Counted from the first letter of the stretch, positions 43,261 to 51,719 are shown. The stretch: DNA of 64,000 nucleotides from Fibrobacter succinogenes (GCA_902762305.1 CACWNW010000004.1:87582-151581), one strand, 5' to 3'. Notes: generated from the letters alone by a model not told the origin. Numbers and translations: made by a program.

Positions 43261-45111
43261 GTGAATAAAAAGTACGTTGCAATTGTTGTTTTGTTTGCCC
43301 TGTTGCTCCTGTTACCGTTCACGGTGCAGGCAGTCGCGGACCTTCGCGGTGAAAAGCGTTTTGTCTCGCTCGATATTTTCAAGGATGTTCTCTACACGCC
43401 GTTCGTACGCGAGTCGAATATGGCGGCGGGAGCGATGCGCCTAGATAGTTTGTGGCGTGGCGCGCGCGAAGCTATCGCTGCTGGTAGCGAAGCGGGCGAG
43501 GCGCTGGAACCGGTCATCGGTGCGCTTTCGGACCTGGAGGCGGTCGCGCTGACCGTCAATGCGTATGCGCAGCTCGATACCGCGGAGGCAGGCTACAAGC
43601 TGCTCAAGCAGGCGGACACGCTGCTTGCGACTCTCGAAGACGAGCCCGAGAATTTCAAGGCTGCTGATTCCACCCTGAAGGCGGTCGTGGGCGAGTTCGG
43701 GCAATTCTCGTTGATGCGCGCGTTCCTTGCAGTCAAGCATTACGGTGTATGGACAAGTCGCTACCTGCGTGCATTCGAGAAGAAGGTGGAAGACGAGAAT
43801 GCGCTGGTGCTCGCGGTGCGCCCGCGCTACCAGCTTGCGGTATGGAACATCTTCAACGATCCGGGCGAAAAGGTGGTGCTTGGTGCCGCAGGCGATTGCA
43901 TCGGTGCGGGCTGCGCGCGCGATACTGCCGTGGCTTCTGACCGCTGGCTCTTCTACCGGCAGGATGTGGAATTCCTGGTGCAGCCGTCCCCGCTGGACGT
44001 GCGCAGTGCGAAACTCGATAACCCGATTAAGGCGATTGAAAAGTTCCGCGACCAGCTCAAGGCGAAGGGCGTGGAACTCCTTGTGGTGGTTACTCCGGGC
44101 AAGCCGAGCATTTATACGGAACGACTGACGGGCCGCGCTTCTAGTGCAGCGGGTGACGAGAATGCCGCCGCAGGTTCGAACGGCGCTGGCGAATCTCAGG
44201 GCTCGACAGTTGCGGGGCATGGCAAGGCGATTCTCGATTCTCTCTCTCGCCTCGGGCTCAATACGGTGGATTTGTACACGCCGCTCTTGGCCGCGAAGAA
44301 GGACGATGCAACTCTCGGGCCGCTCTACCTGAACGATGACACGCACTGGACTCCGCGCGGTGCTGAACTTGCGGCTGGAGTGATTGCGGATAAGGTTCGC
44401 GAAATGGCGAATACGGGCATTGTAAATATTGGCGAGCCGTCTATGGAATACGTCGCTTCCGAGTCTGTCGCTGACCGCATGGGAGATATCGGCGAGATGA
44501 GCGGACTCAACAAGTTCAATGTGTTTAAGGTGCAACAGGTGACGGGGCATGTTGTGTCGCAACAGAATATCATAGAAAGAATTGGTATAGCCCGGAGCTA
44601 TGCTAACTGTCGGGATTCTCTGATGAAAGAATGTCCAGGAGCCTTCGATACCGACGATCCCTGCTTTTTGGCAAAGGAACATCCCTGTGATGAAGATGAT
44701 GCAGCCTGTGTGCGTGCTTTGACAAAAAGTTGTCCTAAGGGAAGTGCGTTTGATTCATGCTATCATGTTAGGATGCATCCATGCGAGGGAGACGATTCGC
44801 TTTATTACGACACGACGCGCACTCCCTTCAAGGACGATTTCCGCAAGGCGAAAATCATGATTCTCGGTGACAGCTTCAGCCGCATTTACCAGACGGATTC
44901 TCCGCTGAACGCGGGCTGGATCGCACACTTTGCGAAAGAGATGGGAAGGCCTGTCGCAAGCATCGTGAGCGATGGTGGCGCATCGACCCTGGTTCGCGAA
45001 AAGCTCGCCCGCAAGGCAGGCGTGCTCAAGGGCAAGAAACTTTTAATCTGGGAATTCGTGGAACGAGACCTCCGCTTCGGTGCGGAAGGCTGGAAAGACG
45101 TGAATTTCTAA
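43261..45111 (+). CDS. AlgX/AlgJ-like SGNH protein with cysteine-rich insert
   Basis: The protein has 616 residues with an N-terminal membrane anchor or signal (about 1-22). The SGNH catalytic parts are in the AlgX/AlgJ order: L-V-V-V-T-P-G-K near 280, D-D-T-H-W-T-P near 357 (Asp-x-His), and L-G-D-S-F-S near 536 (nucleophile Ser). Such proteins O-acetylate exported polysaccharides, normally with an MBOAT partner, and none is seen here. Between residues about 437 and 520 there is an AT-richer insert with eight cysteines in four C-x7-C units. The GTG start at 43261 begins the hydrophobic segment; upstream frame is repeats and tRNA. Confidence 0.72.
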   Translation: MNKKYVAIVVLFALLLLLPFTVQAVADLRGEKRFVSLDIFKDVLYTPFVRESNMAAGAMRLDSLWRGAREAIAAGSEAGEALEPVIGALSDLEAVALTVNAYAQLDTAEAGYKLLKQADTLLATLEDEPENFKAADSTLKAVVGEFGQFSLMRAFLAVKHYGVWTSRYLRAFEKKVEDENALVLAVRPRYQLAVWNIFNDPGEKVVLGAAGDCIGAGCARDTAVASDRWLFYRQDVEFLVQPSPLDVRSAKLDNPIKAIEKFRDQLKAKGVELLVVVTPGKPSIYTERLTGRASSAAGDENAAAGSNGAGESQGSTVAGHGKAILDSLSRLGLNTVDLYTPLLAAKKDDATLGPLYLNDDTHWTPRGAELAAGVIADKVREMANTGIVNIGEPSMEYVASESVADRMGDIGEMSGLNKFNVFKVQQVTGHVVSQQNIIERIGIARSYANCRDSLMKECPGAFDTDDPCFLAKEHPCDEDDAACVRALTKSCPKGSAFDSCYHVRMHPCEGDDSLYYDTTRTPFKDDFRKAKIMILGDSFSRIYQTDSPLNAGWIAHFAKEMGRPVASIVSDGGASTLVREKLARKAGVLKGKKLLIWEFVERDLRFGAEGWKDVNF

Positions 45112-45132
45112 TGACTATTGACTAAGGACTAG
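45111..45132. repeat. Heptad tandem repeat, left of the HigA-like gene
   Basis: ATGACTA TTGACTA AGGACTA is a seven-base periodic array that starts at the last base of the AlgX-like stop codon and ends five bases before the HigA-like ATG. Confidence 0.65.
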
Positions 45133-45135
45133 AAA

Positions 45136-45378
45136 ATGGCAAGGCATGGAACGCCCACTCCGGGGCAGGCAATTCTGGAAGGTATCGAATGGCTCAAGAT
45201 GGACAAGGCTGAATTTGCCCGCCGTCTGGGAGTCTCGATGGAGACGCTTGAGGGCTTGATTGCAGGTACGGTCGAGATTACGCTCGAACTGGCCTCCGCT
45301 CTGGAATCCGTGACTGGCAGCCCCGCCGCATACTGGCGCATGCTCGCGAGCAAAGCGAAGAGAACCAATGACCAATAA
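45136..45378 (+). CDS. Orphan HigA/VapI-like HTH regulator
   Basis: The protein has 80 residues. It begins H-G-T-P-T-P-G-Q-A-I-L-E-G and has an XRE-type helix-turn-helix (D-K-A-E-F-A-R-R-L-G-V-S), then V-E-I-T-L-E-L-A-S-A-L-E and A-Y-W-R, which is the HigA antitoxin layout. No HigB-like toxin gene lies on either side, so it is an orphan antitoxin or a plain regulator. It is bracketed by heptad repeats, and the right-hand array contains its last codons and stop. The ribosome binding site is weak. Confidence 0.78.
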   Translation: MARHGTPTPGQAILEGIEWLKMDKAEFARRLGVSMETLEGLIAGTVEITLELASALESVTGSPAAYWRMLASKAKRTNDQ

Positions 45379-45399
45379 CTAATGACCATTGACCAACTA
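45365..45399. repeat. Heptad tandem repeat, right of the HigA-like gene
   Basis: CCAATGA CCAATAA CTAATGA CCATTGA CCAACTA: five seven-base units that encode the end of the HigA-like protein and run to the ATG of the pmbA gene. Confidence 0.7.
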
Positions 45400-46727
45400 T
45401 GAATATTATTGACGCAGTTTCTTGTATGTGCGACCTCGCGAAGGGCGAGGCGGAACAGTTTGATGTCATAGCATCCAACACGCATTCTGAAGGCCTTTCC
45501 GTTTTTCAGGGCCAGGTGCAGAATACCGAAATCTCCGATTCCGTCGGGGTAGGCATTCGCGTTATCAAGGACGGTCATCCGGGCTACGCGCACACGGAAC
45601 GCCTCACGAAGGAATCCCTGCAGCAGACGCTCAAGGATGCGCTTTCGCACACGGCTTGGACGGAGAAGGTGGACATCGAATTGCCCGCTCCGGTCCAGGT
45701 TCCCGCAGGCCAGCCGAACTACAATCCGGCACTCGAAAGTCTTGACCTTGCTAAGATGAAGGACTTCTGCATCGACCTCGAGAAGGCGACCTTCGCGAAA
45801 ACCAACGAAATCGTGAACATCCCGTACCTCGGTGCCGATACGGACCACAACACCTTTGTGGTCGCAAACAGCAAGGGTGCTTTCTATGAAGTCCGCTCGA
45901 ATGCCGCTTCTGCGGGCGTCGGCGCGGTCGCCAGCCGCGATGGCGTCACGAAGCTCGGCAATTTCGTGAAGTCGGGCCGCGATTGGGACAAGTTCAGCAT
46001 CGACGAAATTGCGACCCGCGCGGCTACGTATGCAACGGAACTCTTCGGCGCGAAAAAAATTGAAGGCGGGAACATTCCCGTCGTGCTTTCCGAACGCATT
46101 TCTGCGCGGTTCCTGAGCATGTACGAGGCCCCCTTCTTTGCAGAGACCATGCAGAAGGGCCTTTCGCGCCTTGCCGGCAAGGAAGGCGAGATGATAGCCT
46201 CTCCGGCGTTCTCCCTCTGGAACGACCCGCAGGGCGAAGCATTCCAGCACGTGACCTACGTCGATTCCGAAGGCGTGCCTGCGGACTGCGTGAAGGTTGT
46301 CGATGGCGGCCGCTTTACGTCTGCGCTCTACAACCTGGAGACGGCCTCCAAGGCGGGTTGCAAGTCTACCGGAAACGGTGCCCGCGGTTTCGGCAGCAAG
46401 ATGACGACGGCTTTCCACAACGTGCTCGTGCCCGCGGGTGCGCAGGCGACGGCGGAACTCCTGAAGATGTTCCCCAAGTGCCTGTTCGTTGTACGCCTCG
46501 AAGGCAATTCCGGCTGCAATGCGGTTTCTGGCGAACTCAGCATCGGGGCTCATGGCTTCTGGTGCGAGAACGGTGTCGTCCAGCATCCGGTGGACGGTGT
46601 GACCCTCAGTGGGAACTTCTTCGACATCATCAAGAACATCGTCGCCGTCGGTAACGAATACTACAATCCGTTCTCCAGTTACCAGGTACCTGCGCTCGCC
46701 ATCAGCGAACTTGCGGTGAGCTGCTAG
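45399..46727 (+). CDS. pmbA: PmbA/TldE-type metalloprotease subunit
   Basis: The 442-residue protein belongs to the TldD/PmbA family, which processes microcins and the CcdA antitoxin in enterobacteria. It has the TldE-like N-terminal domain (F-Q-G-Q-V-Q-N-T-E-I-S-D-S-V-G-V-G-I) and the C-terminal segment with G-N-S-G-C-N-A-V-S-G-E-L-S-I-G. It lacks the HExxxH zinc motif of TldD, so it is the non-catalytic partner type. No tldD gene is nearby. Its start codon follows the heptad array directly, with no clear Shine-Dalgarno site. Confidence 0.88.
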   Translation: MNIIDAVSCMCDLAKGEAEQFDVIASNTHSEGLSVFQGQVQNTEISDSVGVGIRVIKDGHPGYAHTERLTKESLQQTLKDALSHTAWTEKVDIELPAPVQVPAGQPNYNPALESLDLAKMKDFCIDLEKATFAKTNEIVNIPYLGADTDHNTFVVANSKGAFYEVRSNAASAGVGAVASRDGVTKLGNFVKSGRDWDKFSIDEIATRAATYATELFGAKKIEGGNIPVVLSERISARFLSMYEAPFFAETMQKGLSRLAGKEGEMIASPAFSLWNDPQGEAFQHVTYVDSEGVPADCVKVVDGGRFTSALYNLETASKAGCKSTGNGARGFGSKMTTAFHNVLVPAGAQATAELLKMFPKCLFVVRLEGNSGCNAVSGELSIGAHGFWCENGVVQHPVDGVTLSGNFFDIIKNIVAVGNEYYNPFSSYQVPALAISELAVSC

Positions 46728-46776
46728 TCCACCCGGATTGGTCAGATTTTATTCATTTTTGTATTTTATCGAAAAG

Positions 46777-46811
46777 GCGTCATGAAAAACGCCATGAGGA
46801 GAAAATTATGA
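46777..46811 (+). promoter_or_regulatory. Leader hairpin and possible nine-codon leader ORF
   Basis: GGCGT (46777-46781) can pair with ACGCC (46789-46793). An ATG at 46782 opens a nine-codon frame (M-K-N-A-M-R-R-K-L) whose TGA overlaps the main ATG at 46808 as ATGA. This could couple translation or be chance. Confidence 0.3.
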
Positions 46812-49057
46812 ATTTTGTTCGCAATTTTATCGGTTCTTTTGTAGTTACCGCCTTTGTGTTTTGTGTTGGCGGGGCTTATGCGTACTTGCAAGATCTCGAT
46901 GTAGAAGATGTCTACTTGGATACAAAAGCGCCTCCGTATGCGCCGAATGTTTTATGCGGCAAGAAAAATGCGAAGTCCAATGATCCGTCGACAGCCTTGA
47001 AACTCGATGTCGTCAGTGCGGACTCAAGCCTGCCTCGATTTGACGAGAATTTTGTTATTCCGTATATCGGGATGGGTGGATCCTTGAAAATAGACGGTAG
47101 ATGGTACAGCGCATCGGAAATGGTCGGTATGGTCGATGCGGCGAGGACGAACATAATGCTCGCCTTGCGGGGCAATATGAGGGAAAACAAGGATACGTTG
47201 CTGCTGGACTTGCCGGGTCTGAAAAAGACGATGGATTCCTTGAATATAAGGAATAGTTCCTTGAGGCGGTTTTCCCGTTTCTTTTCTGGCATTGGACTCA
47301 ATGTGGGACGTGGTGCGAATACCAAATTGCGTACCATCGACCTCTTGGCTTTGAAAGGTGATTCCTGTTTTTCAGACGACTTTGTCTATTTGTCGGGCCT
47401 TGATTTCAAGCTCAATACGGATAGCGTGCAACTGGATTTCGGGCTGATGAAAAAACAGTCTGCCCTCAATACTACGGTTTCGTTTGATTTCAAGTATAAT
47501 AAAGACAAGAATGGTTCTGCGATGAAGACGAATTTCGAATCGTTCGTCTTGGAAATGCCCGGATTGACGGACGTGGATACGAAAAGCTGGCCGACGCAGG
47601 TCCAAGGTGGCAATTTCAAGATTTTCCTGTCCAAGGACGGGGCGAAGGATAATTTGCAGTTGTCGCGTGAAATCGAACCGTATTTTTCGCTAAAAGATTT
47701 TTATGAACCGCTGGAAAAAATTGAAATTCCGTTCCTTGAAAGCAAGGGATTTTTGTTCGGCAAGACAAGCTACGGCTTGGGGGATATCGCCAAGAATATC
47801 GATAATTATTTTCGGGTCGCTGAATATGCCATAGACGCAACGATAGGCGATGACGACCTGATTATTCTGGCGGAAGCGAAGAAAATCTTGGATAGCGTCT
47901 TTGTCGAAAAACTTCCGTTGGGTGGCGTGGCCTTCTTGAACCATGCCCTTCAGGATGTTCACAAGGAATACAGTGAACGCGATTTTGTGGAACTGTACGG
48001 TGATTCCCTGCCTGCCGTGTCCGGTAAAGTCAAATTGCGTAAAGGCAAGAACTACATCGTGTTCAAGGTTAGGCCCAAAACGCTCAAGTACAAGGGGAAT
48101 GTCGGCACGGGACTGCTGAATGCCAAGGATGTTGATGCCTCGGTAAATTTCTATGTGAAGGTCTTGGTTTACGTGACGGACGCGAACTGGCTAGTCTATG
48201 ACGAAATCATCTTGGACAAGGTGGACGTGTCGCTGTCGGCACAGGTCCCGTCAATGGAGGTCGGCTTGTTTACGGTAAAGTTCGATAATGCACGTGGCAT
48301 GGGTCGAGCGAAGTTGCGGTATGACGTGAGTGTAAAACCGACGGTGGCTGATTCTATCCTGAAACCCTATCCGTCTATGGTGTTGACGTTTGATTCCCTG
48401 TCGCTTATGGCGGATCGCTCGACCGTGATGCACCTGAAGAACAAGGGCGGCAAGGACAAGTTCACTTACGATTTTAATCGTGGCGAATGGATTGTGCCCG
48501 CTCCTTTGATGCGTTTCGCCTCGTTCTCCGGCGAAGATTTGCTCACCCATGTCTATGCTGTCGAAAACGCCCTGCGCGAGTTGCGCAATCATGTGGAAGG
48601 GTCTGCGAAGGCTGATTCCATCGGCGAGGCGGTCAAGAACGTCGCGGCGGTTGTCGAGAAAATGGACCGCGTCGTTTTCGTGGATACTTCGAATTACGGC
48701 CGGTACGGCCTTGTGAAAAATGTGGGCGCGAAGTACCGCAAGAGCTTCGGCGATGTGCTGGACTTTGCCGAAAAGTTCAACGGTGCCTGGAAAAATATCC
48801 TTGGAACCGAGGGTACGTGCAAAGTCGAATTTCTCGATGCCAAGAAGAAGGCTGTTCCTGTCGAAAAGAATCAGTTCAAGGGGAATGTCGCCTATGCGAA
48901 AATTTCGTTTGACCTGAACTTCGGGCTGCGACCGGATTTCGGGCAGGAGCTTGTGAAAATCCTGCGCAAGCGCCTGGCGGATTTCCCGACAAAGCCACAG
49001 GTCGCCCTTACTCGTGAGGGGAATCTGGCTCTCGATTTCTTGGTTGAAATAAAGTAA
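46808..49057 (+). CDS. Large exported protein, unknown family
   Basis: The protein has 749 residues with a signal peptide (about 1-25, ending A-Y-A-Y). The rest has no membrane helix and no motif that I recognise. It is rich in alternating D/K and hydrophobic residues and is likely beta-rich. An acidic, D-rich N-terminal part includes one Cys (L-C-G-K) and a second (D-S-C-F) near residue 190. Codon use is AT-richer than its neighbours (frequent AAA, AAT, TTG). GAGGAGAAAATTATG gives a strong start. The following gene is another exported protein with similar codon use. Confidence 0.55.
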   Translation: MNFVRNFIGSFVVTAFVFCVGGAYAYLQDLDVEDVYLDTKAPPYAPNVLCGKKNAKSNDPSTALKLDVVSADSSLPRFDENFVIPYIGMGGSLKIDGRWYSASEMVGMVDAARTNIMLALRGNMRENKDTLLLDLPGLKKTMDSLNIRNSSLRRFSRFFSGIGLNVGRGANTKLRTIDLLALKGDSCFSDDFVYLSGLDFKLNTDSVQLDFGLMKKQSALNTTVSFDFKYNKDKNGSAMKTNFESFVLEMPGLTDVDTKSWPTQVQGGNFKIFLSKDGAKDNLQLSREIEPYFSLKDFYEPLEKIEIPFLESKGFLFGKTSYGLGDIAKNIDNYFRVAEYAIDATIGDDDLIILAEAKKILDSVFVEKLPLGGVAFLNHALQDVHKEYSERDFVELYGDSLPAVSGKVKLRKGKNYIVFKVRPKTLKYKGNVGTGLLNAKDVDASVNFYVKVLVYVTDANWLVYDEIILDKVDVSLSAQVPSMEVGLFTVKFDNARGMGRAKLRYDVSVKPTVADSILKPYPSMVLTFDSLSLMADRSTVMHLKNKGGKDKFTYDFNRGEWIVPAPLMRFASFSGEDLLTHVYAVENALRELRNHVEGSAKADSIGEAVKNVAAVVEKMDRVVFVDTSNYGRYGLVKNVGAKYRKSFGDVLDFAEKFNGAWKNILGTEGTCKVEFLDAKKKAVPVEKNQFKGNVAYAKISFDLNFGLRPDFGQELVKILRKRLADFPTKPQVALTREGNLALDFLVEIK

Positions 49058-49072
49058 GAGAATGCGAATTGT

Positions 49073-49080
49073 TATCTTTG
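49073..49080 (+). promoter_or_regulatory. TAnnTTTG box upstream of the 232-residue exported gene
   Basis: TATCTTTG lies 22 bases before the ATG at 49103. Confidence 0.4.
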
Positions 49081-49102
49081 GGGACAAATTATGGAGAACA
49101 AC

Positions 49103-49801
49103 ATGAATATCCTCAATTGTGAACAAAATAATCGTACATTCCTCCCGAAGTCCATTCTGGTCTTCCTGATTTCTCTCTTGCTGCTCTCTTCTGCCGCTGT
49201 GGCGGACAAGGGCCGTGGCGGACTGGGTAAGTTGGTCGGCGTTGGAGTCGGTGCCGTGACGGGGAAGATTGCCGAAAAGGAAATCGAAGCGGCGATGAAC
49301 AAGGATACCTATGAGGGTGACGGCTATGTCCTCTCGACACAGGGCATCCTGCTTCTTGTCGATGACGGCAACGTGTTCCTAAAAATCCAGAACCCCGCCG
49401 ATTCCGCCATTCTCGGGGAATTCATCAAGACCACGAACCGCATCGAGGTGACAAAAAAGGCTGAATGGGGCGATCTCCACGGGAACGTTGTGGTTTGCGA
49501 AGAAGATACTGCGGTTTGTTCCACTATTCTCATCGATGTCGTAAAAGAGAAGACTTTGTTCCTCAAGTTCGTTATGTACAACAACCCCGAAGAGACTTTC
49601 GACTTGCTCCTGTACGAGTCCGAGGAACCGGGTGTCCTGGATTATATTCGGGCCTTCGTTATAAACAATGTCCTTTGGGTCGCGATTGTCTTGTTCGGTA
49701 TCTTGGGTGGCATTTGGGACTTCGCTCGTAAAAGGCGTCTTAAAAAGTCTCAAGAGACGATAGCCGAATCGCCTGCCGAAGAGACGAAAGACGAACAATA
49801 A
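49103..49801 (+). CDS. Exported protein with C-terminal membrane helix, unknown
   Basis: The protein has 232 residues with an N-terminal signal-like hydrophobic stretch, a glycine-rich segment (G-K-L-V-G-V-G-V-G-A-V-T-G), a beta-like middle with V-C-E-E-D-T-A-V-C, then one membrane helix (about residues 190-208) and a charged cytoplasmic tail. I chose the ATG at 49103, with GGAG seven bases upstream. The ATG at 49091 would leave almost no leader after the TATCTTTG box. It may act with the 749-residue protein upstream. No family recognised. Confidence 0.5.
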   Translation: MNILNCEQNNRTFLPKSILVFLISLLLLSSAAVADKGRGGLGKLVGVGVGAVTGKIAEKEIEAAMNKDTYEGDGYVLSTQGILLLVDDGNVFLKIQNPADSAILGEFIKTTNRIEVTKKAEWGDLHGNVVVCEEDTAVCSTILIDVVKEKTLFLKFVMYNNPEETFDLLLYESEEPGVLDYIRAFVINNVLWVAIVLFGILGGIWDFARKRRLKKSQETIAESPAEETKDEQ

Positions 49802-49860
49802 TTTTTGATACGCTGGCGCAAACTTGATTTTCAAAAGAAAGCGTTTTTAACAAAAAGAGA

Positions 49861-49885
49861 CCCCGGAATTGATCCGGGGCTTTTT
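49861..49885. terminator. Terminator between the exported gene and the trpB-like gene
   Basis: CCCCGGA (49861-49867), loop ATTGA, TCCGGGG (49873-49879), then CTTTTT; on the minus strand it is followed by TCTCTTTTTG. It serves both convergent genes. Confidence 0.85.
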
Positions 49886-49907
49886 AATTGCGTTGTCGTT
49901 TTAACGA

Positions 49908-51290
49908 TTAGCCAATCTGCGGAAGCTTAGCAAGGCTCTTCGCGATGTCTTCATCCGTCGGGATGTAGTCGTTCATTTCGCCGTCGTTGAACTTCTGGTA
50001 GGCGACCATGTCGAAGTAACCCGTGCCGGTGAGGCCGAACACGATGTTCTTGGCCTGGCCGTTTTCCTTGCACTTGAGGGCTTCGTCGATTGTCGCGCGG
50101 ATGGCGTGGCTGGATTCCGGAGCCGGGAGGATGCCTTCGGTCTGGGCGAAGAGCTTGGCGGCTTCGAACACCTTCGTCTGCTCGACGGAGGTAGCGCGCA
50201 TCAGGCCCTGATCGTAGAGTTCAGAGAGGATGCTGCTCATGCCGTGGTAACGGAGGCCACCGGCGTGGTTGGCAGACGGGATGAAGCTGGAGCCCAGCGT
50301 GTACATCTTGGCGAGCGGGCAGACCATGCCGGTATCGCAGAAGTCGTAGGCGTACTTACCGCGAGTGAAGCTCGGGCAGCTGGCCGGTTCAACGGCGAGA
50401 ATATCGTAGTCGGCTTCGCCACGGAGCTTTTCGCCGACGAACGGGCTGATAAGGCCACCGAGGTTGGAACCACCGCCGGCGCAACCGATGATGAGGTCGG
50501 CCTTCACGCCGAGCTTGTCGAGGGCGGCCTTCGTTTCGAGACCGATGACGGACTGGTGGAGGAGCACCTGGTTCAGCACGGAACCGAGAACATAGCGGTA
50601 GCCTTCCTGCTTCACGGCGGCTTCCACGGCTTCGGAGATGGCGCAGCCGAGGCTTCCGGTGGTGCCCGGGAATTCAGCGTTGATCTTCTTGCCGATGTCG
50701 GTCGTCATGGACGGGGACGGGGTCACCTTGGCACCGTAAGTGCGCATCACTTCGCGGCGGAACGGCTTCTGTTCGTAGGAAACCTTCACCATGTACACCT
50801 GGCAGTCGAGGCCGAAGAAGGCGGAAGCCATGGAAAGGGCGGTGCCCCACTGGCCTGCACCCGTTTCGGTCGTCACGCCCTTGAGGCCCTGCTTCTTGGC
50901 GTAGTAGGCCTGAGCGATGGCGGAGTTGAGCTTGTGAGAACCCGAGGTGTTGTTGCCTTCAAACTTGTAGTAGATGTGGGCCGGAGTGCCGAGAGCCTGT
51001 TCGAGGAAGTAGGCGCGGACCAGCGGCGACGGACGGTACATCTTGTAGAACGTGAGGATGTCTTCGGGAATAGGAATGTACGGCGTATCGTTGTCGAGTT
51101 CCTGCTTGATGAGTTCGTCGCAGAACACGGGCTGCAGGTCTTCGAAGGTCACGGGCTTACCGGTGCCCGGGTTCAGAAGCGGAGCGGGCTTCTTCTTCAT
51201 GTCGGCACGGACGTTGTACCATGCCTTCGGGAGTTCGTTTTCTTCGAGGTAAGTCTTGACCTGGCCGTCGAGTTTGAGCGAGTTTCTCAT
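49908..51290 (-). CDS. TrpB2-type tryptophan synthase beta chain
   Basis: The 460-residue PLP enzyme has the catalytic Lys in S-G-S-H-K-L-N-S-A near residue 119, G-A-G-Q-W-G-T-A and the phosphate-binding C-A-G-G-G-S-N-L-G-G. The long N-terminal part (R-P-S-P-L-V-R-A) and overall length match TrpEb_2 (TrpB2), not TrpEb_1. TrpB2 makes tryptophan from indole and serine, or salvages indole, without TrpA. No trpA or other trp gene lies here. A TATATTTG box is 31 bases before the ATG. Confidence 0.9.
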   Translation of the reverse strand: MRNSLKLDGQVKTYLEENELPKAWYNVRADMKKKPAPLLNPGTGKPVTFEDLQPVFCDELIKQELDNDTPYIPIPEDILTFYKMYRPSPLVRAYFLEQALGTPAHIYYKFEGNNTSGSHKLNSAIAQAYYAKKQGLKGVTTETGAGQWGTALSMASAFFGLDCQVYMVKVSYEQKPFRREVMRTYGAKVTPSPSMTTDIGKKINAEFPGTTGSLGCAISEAVEAAVKQEGYRYVLGSVLNQVLLHQSVIGLETKAALDKLGVKADLIIGCAGGGSNLGGLISPFVGEKLRGEADYDILAVEPASCPSFTRGKYAYDFCDTGMVCPLAKMYTLGSSFIPSANHAGGLRYHGMSSILSELYDQGLMRATSVEQTKVFEAAKLFAQTEGILPAPESSHAIRATIDEALKCKENGQAKNIVFGLTGTGYFDMVAYQKFNDGEMNDYIPTDEDIAKSLAKLPQIG

Positions 51291-51320
51291 AGATAATTCC
51301 TTTTTTGAATTTTAACGCTC

Positions 51321-51328
51321 CAAATATA
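51321..51328 (-). promoter_or_regulatory. TAnnTTTG box upstream of the trpB2 gene
   Basis: TATATTTG on the minus strand lies 31 bases before the ATG at 51290. Confidence 0.5.
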
Positions 51329-51483
51329 CCTTAAAAAGGGATTTTAGAACGAAGTGTTTCCAAAAAATAGCGCCATTTTGGGGATTTCCGGCTTCCCGCG
51401 GTACGGCCTGTTGACATTTGAAAAAAATAAATTATCTTGAATAAATATCGCTTTATCCATTTTCGCTTTCACAGGTACGATTT

Positions 51484-51645
51484 ATGGCAATTGACAACAG
51501 ACTTTTCTCGGGACAGTGCTCCTCCATCGGTGAGGAGAAGATCGAACACTCTCTTTCGGCCACGGCTAAGGTCATGCCGTTGCATCCGGGCAACAAGCGC
51601 CCGAGTCTGCACCGTGCGCCCAGGAAAAAGGCACCCGAAACGTAA
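51484..51645 (+). CDS. Small basic protein, 53 aa, unknown
   Basis: An ATG at 51484 opens a 53-codon frame that ends with a basic run (R-A-P-R-K-K-A-P-E-T). An AGGTACG site lies upstream, an AT-rich promoter-like stretch with TATCTTGA begins near 51432, and a clear terminator follows at 51683. Codon bias (GAG, GCC, AAG, CTG) resembles real genes here. I do not recognise a family. It lies alone between two divergent or convergent minus-strand genes. Confidence 0.45.
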   Translation: MAIDNRLFSGQCSSIGEEKIEHSLSATAKVMPLHPGNKRPSLHRAPRKKAPET

Positions 51646-51682
51646 AAGCCCGCTTGCGCAGGCTTGTCAAAGGCTGGGGCAC

Positions 51683-51718
51683 GGAACAGTTTTGGCTGTT
51701 CCGCGTGTTAAGTTTTTG
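51683..51718 (+). terminator. Terminator after the 53-residue ORF
   Basis: CGGAACAG (51683-51690), loop TTTTGG, CTGTTCCG (51697-51704), then GTTAAGTTTTT. The T run is on the plus strand only, so it belongs to the small ORF. Confidence 0.65.
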
Positions 51719-51719
51719 A

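Noticed and set aside
45136..45378. A HigBA toxin-antitoxin pair
   Set aside because: Only the HigA-like protein is present. The next gene is PmbA/TldE and the previous one an SGNH protein, and no small toxin frame fits in the gaps.
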